From positions 9,441,086 to 9,505,085 of the forward strand of contig OZ024785.1 of NCBI GenBank assembly GCA_964017065.1: 64,000 nt of DNA. Reading direction: 5' to 3'. Each line of letters starts with the position of its first letter. The first letter of the stretch is position 1. The stretch comes from Haliclona indistincta (Eukaryota > Porifera > Demospongiae > Haplosclerida > Chalinidae). The notes under the pieces were generated by a model. It did not search any database. It saw only the letters and a program-made list of their open reading frames with translations, and was not told the DNA's origin. The translations under genes were made by a program, and so were the position numbers. Of this stretch, positions 35,764-48,300 are shown piece after piece.

Positions 35764-38700
35764 ATGGGAACAGGTGACTCGAAGCAGCTACAGCTGATCC
35801 AAGCAATGGAGGAGGGAATCAGAGTGGACGAATCAGGAGCTGCTTGTAGACTGGACCTCCAAGGTCTGCAGCTATCTGAACGAGATACACGCAAACTAGC
35901 AGAGAGGCTAAGACGACGTAAGCTGCGTCACCTCAAGACAATTCGTCTAGGAGACTGCTCGTTGACTTCCATGGCACTGGAGCATGTTACAAAGTCACTG
36001 TGTGCATCAGCACCTCACCCACTGCTGGTTAGGGTGGAGCTGGTAAGGGATTAACTCATTTTTAAGCACTTATCACATACTTCAATGCAGAGTACTCAGT
36101 CGGTACCACCCATCGGAAATCCTATTGGAAACGGAGGAGCTTTTAAGATTGCACAAGTGAGCTAACGAATTATTTACGTCTCTCTTTTCATTTAAACCTA
36201 CTTTGCGGCTATGCCCTCATTAGCTGCTACAATATGCTACTTCCATAAAGCACCTCCATCTTGCTCACTGTCATATTGGTAGTGATGGTGCAGCCAGCAT
36301 TGCCCAAGCACTAGCAAACTCGTCTTCTCTACAGACACTCAATCTCAGGTCGGTCTTTGACATCTATTTGATGCATAACTAAAAAGTTTTCGCTCCATCT
36401 TACAGCAACAATCAAATAGCTAACCAGGGAGCCATTGTGCTAGGGAAGGCACTGAGAAGGAACAAGACACTCAGAGGGCTCTCACTGTGGGACAATGATA
36501 TCCGTGCTGGTGGAGCAGCTGGACTAGCTAAAGGACTGGAGGGCAACTCTTCACTACACTGGCTTGGGGTGAGTGGATGAATGCACACAATCCTGCTATC
36601 AATCACTTGCCTGTTTTGTCATATCAGCTTGGTAACAACAGTATTGATAATGACGGAGTGAAGGCTATTGCTTTAGCTCTGCAGAGGAATGTAATGCGCT
36701 CTAAACTCAAGTGGCTCGCACTCGGTAACAATCACATATCAGACGAGGGAGCTGATCATTTATCGAGCTTGCTGTCTGCTGGATGGAGTAGTATTGATGA
36801 CGACGATGATGATGGACCGGACAGTGCTGCTTGTCCGCTGCAGTCTCTAGGACTAGGAGGGAATCAGATTACTGATACTGGGGTTCTGTCACTAGCTAGA
36901 GGTCTCGAGAGCAATAACAGTAAGCAGTGAAGTATGTCTACCAAGTAATGCTTGATCATGTGTCATATTGTGCAGGACTGCTCTCTCTCGGTCTTTCTCA
37001 CAACTATATCACCAATGAAGGAGCAGGGTCACTGGCTGATCTACTGCTGTCAAATGACACACTTCAGTCTCTTATCATCTCCAACAATAATATCGGTAGT
37101 GAGGGCGCTAACAGCATAGTTGCTGCGCTGACGGACAACAGGACACTCACTGCTCTATACCTTGCTGATGTAACTATAAAACACAATGTATTTATAACCT
37201 TGTATGTCTTTTTTTTTTCAGAATCCTTTGAAAGATGACGTCTGTGACAGTTTTGCTCATGTTCTCACAAAGCATAATAAAGCATTGAGAACACTGGATC
37301 TTCACAACACACAAATATCAGCCGAAGCATTTCAGCAAGTATGTAGTTGACTAGTGCCAAGTAAAGTAAAATGTAATCCAGTATTTACTCTACAAGTTGT
37401 TAAGAAAGATGGATGCTGTAAATAATATCAGTTATGATTTACACATTATTAGTAAAAGTGTTAATCTACATCAAGAAAAATTTAACTACATCTTTGTGTT
37501 CCTGTCTATCCAGCTGATCAATAAGCTGCAGACAAATGACAGTGTTGTGAGTGTACTAGGAGGAGGATTACCAGGACAAGATGATCTACCACCTAGCGGG
37601 AACATTCTGGAACAGACGAAATCAAAAACACTGCAGAGTTCGGTAAGTGCATACACATATATACTGTGCAGATAATGCTCTTCTTTTTAATGCTCTATGA
37701 TTATGTTGCAGGTATTGCCCCGTAAGACACTGTTTGATGGAGTGAATGTTGCCGAGAGAGCTGATTTACTCTCGTCATTTCCACAACAGCAGCAGCAACT
37801 TCGGCGCCAGAATACCTCACAGCTCGACCGTCGTCAGCAGCAAGAAAGGCAGCAACGATCAGTAGGTCACAGCGGAGAGTGGAGGAGAAGTACAGTTGCC
37901 AGCAGCTGGTCAGAAGAGCAAGAAGATGAGAGGACAGAGTATCACTTAGTCAGTACAACACAAACAGTGATTTTGTAAGTAGATTTATACTTTTTGTTTC
38001 TCCTGCAGAATGCACTTGCATCTGATGATATTATAGCTGAGGAAGTGGATTATCATGAGCAAGCAGATGATCCTCCTTCTACTTCACAGCACACTCCATT
38101 TTTTACAGCTTCTTCTCATCGACACGAACAACCATCTCCATCCTCCTCTGCACACCATTACAGTCACACACCTCCCTTCATCTCGCACCAGCCTTCACTA
38201 TCCTCTTCACATCAGCCATCTCCATCTGTCTCTTTGCGTCATGGAGAACACACTATACCTTCCCCGGTCTCTTCGCACCAATACAGACAGCCTTCACTAT
38301 CCTCTTCACACCAGCCTTCTCCATCTGCCTCTTCACGTCATGGTGATCGCACTCCATTGTCCTCACACCAGCCATCTCTGTCTCAGCTCTCTCTATCTTC
38401 TTCACACCATGACTGGCAAGCGGCACCCTCTCCATCCTTTCTGCACCAATATAGACAGCCCTCGCAATCCTCCTTGCAACAAGCGTCTCCGTCCTCTTCA
38501 CGTCATGATAGTCACACACCCTCCTTACATCACCAACATCCTTCTCTACCTTCCTCTCATCAGCCATCACCATCAAATTCACGGCCTCAATCCCAGTCCT
38601 CCTCGCGTCAACACTCTAGACCACCTTCTTCGTCTGCCTCACTTCAATCTAGAAGAGCGGCTTCAGCATTGTCTGATGGTGAGATTCATGTCTTCAGTAA

Positions 38701-40975
38701 TCGATTTTTACTAGTATATCAATTGCAGGAGGAAGTGTAACAACCTCTCGCCATGGTGATAATCATTTAGCAGCAAGTGCAGTGGTGAGTTGTACAATCA
38801 TATTTCAGTGTCAGAGACGAAATTATTGTTTGCTGTGCCTTCCAGTCTCTTGAGCTGCAAGAAGTTTCACTAGACATACTGCCAGTGCCTGACGATGAGG
38901 ATGATGATGAAGACACACTAGTTGGAGATGAGGTATTGCATGTCACACAACAGAGTTGTGACATGTAATTATTACCGTCAATGCAGGAGATAGTGTATGA
39001 GACTGGATTTGCAGACAGTGAAAGCGATCGACAAAGTGCAATATCCACTGATCCTGAGGTCAGCACTTGACGTTTAGATATTTTGATGGTTTGTTTATTC
39101 TATTGTCAGGTGGTGTCACGTGATCCAATACTTTCAAGCCCGACTAGAGAAAGACCCAACCCACCATCTGGACGCAATACCTCCACTAGTCTTGAGGTCA
39201 GCACTTGACGTTTAGATATTTTGATGGTTTGTTTATTCTATCATCAGGTGGTGTCACGTGATGCACTACTTTCAAGCCCAACTAGAGACAGACCCAAGCC
39301 ACCATCTGGACGTAAACCACCTTCTAAGCAGTTCCTTCACCAACCTTGGTCAACCGAGGAACAAGACACTTCCTTTAATGAAGAAGCCGAAGAGCCGCTA
39401 GAGGAGGAAGCAGGAGATGAAGAAACAGCCGAACAAGATGATGTGATTGAGGCAGTGTGGGCTGATGAAGAAGTACAACCAGATGAGCGACCATTGCTAC
39501 TGAGCACAGCAAACTCCATGATGGCAAGCAGTACGCCCATAGCGAACAGTGCAGTGAGTGCATTATCAACAACATAGAAAGTAGTAGTATTATTTTCATA
39601 CTAGGACTCTGAGATGTCTAGGATGCATCAAGAACAACAGCAAAAACCACTAACACAGCAATGGGTAACTACAGACTATACGCATTGTTTTTGCATGTTC
39701 CAACTGTGTTGTCTTGCCTCAGATGCAGGCACTGCAAATGCGTGTTGGTATGCTTAAAATGGGCGGGTTCTTGCATGCTGGATTTGAGGCTGTTGAAGCA
39801 GCTAACAGCTCTCATCAATACAACTACTCTATAGCAAGGTAATGTGCTAGTATAGTTGCAGCACTAGTAACTATGTCTACCTTGAAGGCTACCTGTCAAT
39901 ATGAATAAGAACAGAGAAGATGCTCCACTGCCGTCCTCTAATTCAAGAGTGAAACTCCAGGTAGTGATGGAAGAAATAGGATCTGACTACATCAATGCAT
40001 GGTGAGAGTGCAATAATTATGAGCCTTTAATAAATCGTTCTTCTTTCACAGTTTCATTGGATCTCCAAGCTATCCAAAGTCTTATGTGATCACACAACTA
40101 CCAACAGATGACACATTGGGAGATTTCTGGAGGTGAGTGTGCTACCTAAGTGACTACTAGATTATCATGATTCACTGGTACACAGAATGATCTGGGAGAA
40201 CAGAATGGCTGTCATAGTAGTACTCACTGACGGAGGCGAGGAAGAGAGCAGGTTCTGGCCGGATGAGGGAGAGGGTGAACTGCACTCTCTAGTGATGAAT
40301 GGAGAGTGGCAGGATGGTGCACTATGTGTGAGCACACATAGTGAGGAAAGCTGCAGCAGTGTACCTGGGCTGCTGGAGGTCTCACTAACACTACACAGTG
40401 CAGCTGATCAACAGGGTGATAATGTGCACTTACTCTACTATCCACATTGGCCGGAAAATGGTAACCAAGCGCTGTTATACTTAAATAAACTAATCCTTAC
40501 ATCTCAATAGGTGTTCCTCAAAGTGCTGTAGCAGCAGCATCTCTTTTCCATCACTCTTTGGCTGTGCGTCTCAATACAGCAGCTCCTGCAGTAAGTGGTA
40601 GGGACTCCATTATTCCACTATGCACTTTCCTCTCTACAGCCAATGGTAGTCATCAGCAGACAAGGAGGAGGAAGAGCTGGTTGCTTCTGTGCTGTAGCCA
40701 TAGCTTATGAATTCATGAAGGCACAAGACACTCCTCAACCGTTTGACAATGACAGTAACCTGCTGAACTCAGTCGTTCGAGGCATTCGTACCCAGCGAGA
40801 AGGATTGGTGTCCAATCTGAGGCAGTTTCAATTCTGTCACCACATGCTGGGAGAGGCATTATGGGGCACAGCTACTGAGCAGACTGACGGAGGAGGAGCA
40901 AGTGACAATACTTCAAAAAGTAAAGGAAGGTGGAAGTTTTGGAAGAAGAAAGCAGGAAAGAAGAACAAGCAATAG
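35764..40975 (+). CDS. LRR protein fused to a catalytically dead tyrosine-phosphatase-like domain
   Basis: Twenty-two exons, first 35764-36042 and last 40640-40975, keep frame and give about 1304 residues. Residues 1-445 are ribonuclease-inhibitor-type leucine-rich repeats (GNNHISDEGA, SNNNIGSEGAN). Residues 450-970 are low complexity: poly-Gln, a Ser/His/Pro-rich region of SSHQPSPS repeats (exon 38009-38678), then acidic stretches. Residues about 975-1275 form a protein tyrosine phosphatase fold (SDYINACFIGSP, YVITQLPTDDTLGDFWRMIWE, YPHWPENGVP). The active-site loop reads VVISRQGGGRAG: the HC of HCxxGxGR is replaced by IS (Ser at about residue 1199), WPD is WPE, and the pTyr-loop Tyr of KNRY is Glu. 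It should therefore bind rather than dephosphorylate. The tail is Lys-rich. The exon ending at 37948 uses a GTCAGT donor to keep frame; the nearby GTAAGT would frameshift. Confidence 0.85.
39059..39334 (+). repeat. 138-bp tandem duplication of an intron plus exon
   Basis: Intron 39059-39109 plus exon 39110-39196 is repeated as intron 39197-39247 plus the start of exon 39248-39553, period exactly 138 bp. Each unit keeps frame and starts VVSRD, so the protein has two copies of a ~28-residue segment. Confidence 0.9.
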
Positions 40976-41443
40976 AGTTTATGCACAAAGCATTACAGTA
41001 CTTTTAGTATTTACAAATATTATTTATCAATGCAAAAAATATCTCAAAATCTCAAAGTTGCTCCTATATTTCAGCATCACGAAAGAAACCTTGGTTTGTG
41101 AAATAATAGCAGGCACTCTTTGAAAAATTGCCTGCTGAGGCTCAAGCCATTGCACTGAATCGTAGACATGAAAATACTTAATACCATAGCATTCTCATCA
41201 TAGTTATTATAATTGTTCATCACTATTGTGCATTATAATTGTGCATCATCGCTATTGTTACTGACATTTAACGTTTTCAGTACATGCATATGTTGCACAA
41301 TTGATGGTTGATTGTGTATATCAGCTCATATCAAGGCATTTCTTTGATCCAAAACAACATTGTGCATGCTGAAGGATTGCTAGCACTTAGATGCTGAGAG
41401 GTTTATAGTTATTATAATTGTTATTCTCGTACTGAGCTACTAC
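40976..41443. other. Convergent intergenic / 3' UTR region
   Basis: Between the 3' ends of the LRR-pseudophosphatase gene (+) and Ig receptor C (-). Part of it (about 41343-41410) is duplicated at 45185-45250, next to the other Ig gene's 3' end, as expected for tandem gene duplication. No gene seen. Confidence 0.6.
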
Positions 41444-44400
41444 TCATTGTGATACAGTTTGTACTATGGAGTATGCACTGTTCTCTTGTACTTCAATGCT
41501 CTTCAGTGTGACCTGCTCATAAGCAGGATTACCACTCATTGATATCACATCCTGTGGTGCAGCTAAACATACAAAAAAATCGTTTCCTGTCAACACTCTA
41601 GAACTCACTTCTTTTCTTGTGACGGACTAGATAATGCTTGCAGGTAACAACTGCCACAATGCATATGACTACTAATAGTAAGGTACCACAAGATGAAGCA
41701 ATGAAGGTTATCACGACAGCTATCACCACTGCGATAGAGTAAAGTAAATTATAGTGAAACACAAAGTACAGACAGGGTCTTCACTCATCAGAAAAGCTTA
41801 CATGAATCTGATGTGGGAATTTTTGGTTTAGCCAATGGAGACACTGCTCCTGATGGCACAAGTTCAGCTACATAGCATAAAGTGCAGTCGTGCAAATAAT
41901 GCATACAGTTTACATACAGGTTGTAGTTGGTATTGCAGAAGTTGAGTACAAGCCAGTAGCTGATGGAACAATCGGGTTTGAACTGACGGTCAAGTCTGTA
42001 AAATAGAAATAAAGTAATAAGTTTCAACAAAACTAAAAAGTGATGGGATGACACTTGCTTGAAAAGTAAAGGAACAAGACAGTGAAAGTGCCAATTAAGT
42101 ATCTCGACTCAAAGGCACAATATTGTCCTTTAACAATCTTTCAAGCCCAGCCAAGTCTCAGTTCTAACTGCATGCTGATGTAGGGATACTTGGCACTTAC
42201 TTTTATTTCTTTACTTTTGCAAACACTATCTCTATACACTTTTTAGTTTTGTTACAAAACATGCCTACATAAAGAATTGCTTTCTTAGTACTGCCTACAT
42301 CAGCAGCTAAAATAAAGGGCAAACTCTATGATTATAACTCTCTGCCCAAGGAATGATGTATCAAGTTCAGGCCTCTTGTTTAGGTAACAAGCTGATGATG
42401 TAGTATGATAATACAAACTCACACTGCAATGCATTATCTACTCTACGCATTTTACACCTCAAAACAGTCCCATGTTCTTACCTGGATTAGAAATGATAAG
42501 GCCCCATGTACGAGTTTCAAAAGTCCCTAGTTGTTGAGAGTACCAGTGGCACTGATACACACCGTTGTCAGCAGGTGAGGCACTGGAGATGACGTGAGTT
42601 GTGGCAGATGAAGTGGTCAAAGTGACACCGTTTCTGTACCAAGCAAACTGGACACCAGTACCAGTTGCTGTGCAGTTGAAGGAGAGAGTTTGACCAGTGA
42701 ATCCTCTGATAATCCCAGAGGGGACAGTAGATTGAACTACAAGTGGATCTAAAGAACAAAGTTTAGTGATTTTTGAGGGTTTGATTATGAGACAGTAGTG
42801 GTGATGGTGCAATGTGGCTTACCCAGAACTGTGATATTAGAATCTATACGACTCCCTAAAATCGTATATATAAAATTTTGCAGAGAAATGGAGTACTGCA
42901 AATTACTAACACCAGATAAAAAACTTCCAGAATACGTCACTGACAGATTCCGACGACATTCAGTCGGTGCGACAGGAAACTCATTTAAAATTAACTGGTC
43001 AACGTCTCCATTAGTAGCACCAATGTAGTATACGGTATAGCTTTCCATTAGATCAGAGACTATTACATTTTGTGGAGGACGATATGCCATGAAACCGGGT
43101 GGATCAAACATAGCTGAGGAAAGTCGTGTAAGTTTATTTTTCTGGTATAGATATTAATAACTTACCAACTTCAATCAAGTGATACGTGGTTGGTGAAACT
43201 TCAGTTAAAGATGCATTTACATTAGTCACTTCACATTGATAGTTCACTGGTCCCATGCCAGCATTAACATCAGAGCTCTCTAGATTGTATATAACCAAAT
43301 ATTGTCCATCGTCAAGGAAACGATACTTCAAATCTGGAAAGAGAGTTTCATTGATTGGGACTCCGTTCATATGCCAGGTTATAGCAGGCTGAGGTGAGGA
43401 TGGCAACACACCACAGTCCATGGCTACAGCATGTGTTAGCCTCACTGTGACATTACTAACACCTGGTGAAGTTGAGAATCCTCCAAAAACTGAGAAAACA
43501 AGAAAATACAATTCACGATAGTTTATTGGTTATTTCAACTAGAAGCTAAAGAATGTACAATATAATTGTTAGAACTAATCCAAGTGGTGATGTGTACAAT
43601 GATAGCGCCATTATGCAGCTGTATGGCTAGTGAAAGATATTATACAACACACCAGCATAGTTAATGATGCAATTCTACCAATTACTGGAAGTTGTAGACA
43701 TTTTTGCAGCTGTTTATACTCACATGCTCTGCGCACTCTCAGTGACCTGGTTCGAGCAGTCCCTACAGTGTTCATAGCTGTACAGAAGTACTCAACCGTA
43801 TCTCCTTCCGTCAAGCTATCAATAGCGATTGTCAGCATCAGATTAGTTGTGACATTAGTGCTAGTGTCTGTAATCCCATCAGTAACAGGTGTCTCTACTG
43901 AGTTTACAACACGTCTCCACATGAGAGTGGTCATGGTGTTTTTAGGAGAGAAACAGGTGACATTGTAACTGGCTTGATAAGAGATGGTCACTTCGGAGTC
44001 AGTGGTGTCTAAGCTCAAACTAGGCAGAACTCCAACATCTGTGGAGGAAGTAGTGAGGTTCTGTCACTTCGGGTAACAGTTGTCATGATAGCATTATGCT
44101 TTACTACTCTCACTCCAAATTGACTAGTTTATTCAGAATCTCTTTACAGGACAGTGATAGCCTTACGAAGCTTTAAACAATTTTTCCATTATAAAATTTT
44201 GAAGCAAATCCTAAAACGGTGAGTGAAAAGAAAGACCGAGTTTCTCAAAATAATTATCTGCTGTGCTCTTTAGTGTGTAATAACCCATGCACACACGTAT
44301 ACCCTTCAGAGAATGCATGCATAGCCCATGTCTATTATACCTGTACCACCATGGACTGTTTGTAGTGTCTTACTAGCTCTCATCTGCTACATGTACATTT

Positions 44401-44796
44401 GCTACAAACTATGAATATAATTTAGCAAAGCATGCACTATTATTTTTATTTTTTGCAAGGACGAGGATAAATTATACTGAGCACCATGCAGGAGCGCTCC
44501 TGATAGCATTTCAATACGCATTCGCATCTTGCATTTTTCTCTTTTGCACACACAGTCCATAGATCTACCGGCAGTAAACCTATGAGTCTACAGCTGAGGC
44601 ACGGGTCACGAGCATCAGTGCATGGTGCCGAGCCTATAATCACCTATAATCTCAGATGCCAGACAGAACCACAAGACAAAAATAGATTACCGGGATTAGC
44701 GACTGAGCCTTTTGGAGAATAGCCGAGGAGTATTAACAAGGTGAAGGCAAACCATTGGTGAAGTAAGCGGTACGACTTTGTCCGAGTAGACGACAT
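41444..44796 (-). CDS. Ig-superfamily transmembrane receptor C
   Basis: Nine exons (44691-44796, 43724-44038, 43166-43489, 42823-43113, 42482-42748, 41918-41995, 41802-41867, 41609-41728, 41444-41562), all joined in phase 1, give 561 residues. Signal peptide (MSSTRTKS...); Ig1 with VTCF...VEYFC; Ig2 with AMDCG...VNYQCEV; a third Ig-like/FN-like domain; Ig4 with SFNCTATG...VYQCHW; a Ser/Thr/Pro stalk; one TM segment (VVITFIASSCGTLLLVVICI); and a short tail with NPAYEQV (NPxY) and SAYSIV (ITIM-like S-x-Y-x-x-V). Phase-1 exons each carrying one domain are typical of Ig receptors. It is a tandem paralog of the gene at 45377-54770. Inferred role: cell-surface recognition with phosphotyrosine signalling. 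Confidence 0.85.
42021..42262. mobile_element. MITE-like foldback in an intron of Ig receptor C
   Basis: The ends 'aacaaaactaaaaagtg' (near 42029) and 'cactttttagttttgtt' (near 42237) are perfect reverse complements. The interior is non-coding. Boundaries are approximate. Confidence 0.55.
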
Positions 44797-45376
44797 TCTA
44801 GATGACAGCCACTGCCAGTAGGAACACCAATCCAAGCTGCGAGCTGGAGAATGGCGTCTGAAGGTATTGGCAGACGATTTTGAATACGTAGTGACTATCA
44901 TTATCAATATTTTGATGGAAGAGTATAAGTGAACATTATCTGCTTTATATCAGCTGAACTGTTCGTGATGTTGGTGAGACCTCCAGGAGCCCAGGTACAC
45001 TGCTGCAACTCTGCCTCACTCTGTGTACTCCCACATTCACCCATTCTTCATTAATCACTAGAAAGTTAGTGTAATCCACCCTCTCCCAGAACCTCCTATC
45101 CTCTGCCATGCAGTAAGCACTACAATGACTGTTTTCCCAAAATAATCAGTATTGTCATAAATCACATGCACCTTCTAATGTTTCAGTTTGATCCAAAACA
45201 ACATTGTACATGGTGAGGGATTACTAGTGGCACTTAGATGCTGAGAGTTTTATATGATTCTGTTTAAATCTCATACAAAATACGGTACATACAAAAACGC
45301 TTATAGTGAGTGCATGTCTATAATAGGATTTTATTTTAAAGCATCATATCATTTTAGGGCATCAGGACAGTAATAA
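44797..45376. other. Spacer between the two Ig receptor genes
   Basis: Holds the promoter of gene C and the 3' UTR of gene D. An AATAAA polyadenylation signal on the - strand lies at about 45328-45333. On the + strand, an ATG at 44852 with a possible donor and a second exon near 44965 could make a ~37-residue peptide, but this is weak. Confidence 0.5.
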
Positions 45377-48300
45377 CTATTGTTGTTGGAAAGCTTTACC
45401 AGAGAATGAGTCGTAGCACACATTTTGCTGTAGTTGCACTTGTGTACTGTATGCATCATTCTGCTGTAACATCACGTCTACATCATCTTGTGTATTATTG
45501 TCTTCATGATTTTCTTCACGAGCATAGCTAAAGACTTCAGTTCTGAACAGTATAATAGTCAAAAACAAATAAGATAATCAAATTCACAAACTCAGCTGGC
45601 TTCTTAGTGGTGTCATTTTTATACTGGAAAGCTTCACCAGAGAATGAGTCATAGCACACATTTTGCTGTAGCTGCACTTGTGTACTGTATGCATCATTCT
45701 GCTGTAACATCACGTCCACATCATCTTGTGTATCTTTTACTTCAGCATAGATGCAAGCTCCAGTTCTGAAAAGTAGTCAAAACAGACAGATAAGATTATC
45801 ATATGCCGCACATGATTATTCATCAACTGGTTTGTAACCATAATGCACATACTCAGCTTGTTCATTAGTGTTGTCATTTCCATGATCAATTGAAGTAATG
45901 TAGGATACATTTTGGTGTAGTTGTGTGCTGCTGTAGGCAGGAATATCATGCTGCTGTATACGTAACACTACAGTGTCAGCTTTTGAATCTTGCTCAACAT
46001 TACCGCGACCATCAATAACATCAGTAGCTTTACCACTAAAGGCAGAGATAAGCATTGACACTCACTGACATGTAGTCACTTACCTTGGGGTATAGCCGCC
46101 ACGCTTGTCGCTGTAGCAACAGCACAACACAGCGAGGAACACAACAGCAATCAATAGTAGAATAACAACCACCACACCCAGAGCCATTAGCGGGAAGCTC
46201 CATACAGGGAGAGTGGTAGTAGGCTCACCAGTAACAGTGACCTCTACTGAGCGTGTCTCAGTATCGGGCAGAAGGCGATGGAACACTGTACAGCGATAAG
46301 TACCAGCATCATCAGAGTTAACATTGATGATAATGAGTCGATGGCTGCCATCGTTTCCTGGCACTACTATGTACTTCTCAGAATCACGGAGTGTTTGTGT
46401 GCCGAAGGTCCAGTTCACCATCACGTCCATAGCTGGCTGACCACTGACAATACAATTGAGTGTACCAATTGATTGACCAAACATAAAGGTCACTGGTGAC
46501 GTGATATTGAATATAGCTGGTCGAGCTGAAGACACATAATGACGATAAGAACTACAAGCACATGTTGTCCACTTACTGCAGTAGTCGAGATCTCTAGCTG
46601 GACTTCTCTGCTCTCCTACTTCAGTACCCATGAGAGTGTTGGTAGCTAGACAACTATACTGATCACTGTCAATTGGTGATGGCTAGAGAACAACAAGAAA
46701 ATGACACTTGAGCAATTTGACATCAAATATTAGGGAGGCGCGGTAGTGACTCCCTATGCATAGATTTATCAGAGATACTTTATTACACAAGACAGGATGG
46801 GACACTGCCCACGCAATCCTCATTGAGCCGCGAATTCACTCGGTGTTTCGAAAATTTACGCCTTGCAGGTGCGAAGGTCACAGTCTTCCACAGATCTAAA
46901 GACGAAGCCGAGCGATTGTAAGCTTTTTCTGTGGCAAAATAATATCTTCTGGGACTCTAAAGGTATTGGTGCAATGCCATGATGTACTAGTTGCACGATT
47001 GAGTATTTTTTATGCTGTAAATCGTACGCATCGCTCAGTACAACATTCAGGTCCAAACCATTGCATTTCTAGTCCTTGGTTTGAGCCTTGTTAAACTCGC
47101 CATCCTTTGGTCGTAGCATTTATACTCACAGTACAGATGTAGTCAGTGGCGGATCTAGGGTAGATCCAGAGGTGCTCGCGAACCCCCCTTTGCGCTCAAT
47201 AATGATATTCACAAGCTAATTAATTGCCATACCTTATGGGGAATTTAGTTTACACAACATAACTAGGGGTTATCCCACATTCACCACCTGCAAGGCTGTA
47301 GTCAACTAACAAGCGAATAAGAAATTCAACGCAAAATAGACGAGATTTTGACCGGAAGTGGGCGTGGTTTTAAAAATTCGCGGGCGCGCAAGCGCGCCCA
47401 TTCAACTGAGAACCCTTCATTCTCCAATCCTAGATCCGCCACTGGTAGTGCATAATATATGCCTGGACGTGCCTGAGTTACATGAACTCTGAAAACAAGC
47501 TTCCTTGTTTTCAGAGATCCATTCCAGCAGTTTTCTCGGCTGTCTTCAGTTCGAGCCATTTGAGCAAGAGCTGTCGGTAGACTAAAGCAGTCATCTTTAA
47601 TACCGCCGATTCGCCGAATAAACAATTTCTAGGTATTTCAGCAACTCTTTTTCACTCGCAAAGTGCTCAGCCTGGTCTCAGGTCACGGACAAGGAGTGCA
47701 CGTGTTATTCAAACGCTGTGGCTCCGGTCCCGGCAACGGGATCGACCTTTCCATGGTTGCAGTCCCGGCATGCCCGCGCATGTGTATTATAATAGAATAT
47801 CATTATAAAGCCTAGTTCCGATGTCAAGTTGGCAACAGGTCTCGGTGGCTCGATGGGTAGGTGTTGTGCATAGCAGTATGGTGTGCTAGGGTTCAATCCC
47901 TGGTACATTCTACTTTTTTTGGTTCTTTTTTTCACCAAAAAACTGTTACGCAGAGGCTAGCGCTCTTACCGCGGGTCAGTAGCGCTGTTAGCCACGGGTT
48001 TGCGCTGTTAGCTCCGTAGGACGACCCTCCCGACGATCCTTAGTTAGTTAGGAAGACACTCCCGACGATCCTTAGTTAGGAAGACCCTCCCGACGATCCT
48101 TAGTTAGGAAGACCCTCCCGACGATCCTTAGTTAGTTAGGAAGACCCTCCTGGCTTTTCGCAGTTAGGCGAAGTGTTTTAAGGTCTTGGGTTTAGGATTT
48201 AGTTTTGTTATAATCCCGTTGCCGGGACTGCAACCATGGAAAGGTCGATCCCGTTGCCGGGATCGACCCAATTGCCATTAAAATCCCGTTGCCGGGACTG

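Noticed and set aside
38055..38714. Second long + strand frame (His/Leu-rich) over the Ser/His/Pro-rich exon
   Set aside because: Out-of-frame shadow of a low-complexity exon; the real frame is fixed by splice phases on both sides.
47839..47920. Functional tRNA gene
   Set aside because: Internal boxes are good but the acceptor stem does not pair and it lies in a mobile element; kept only as tRNA-like.
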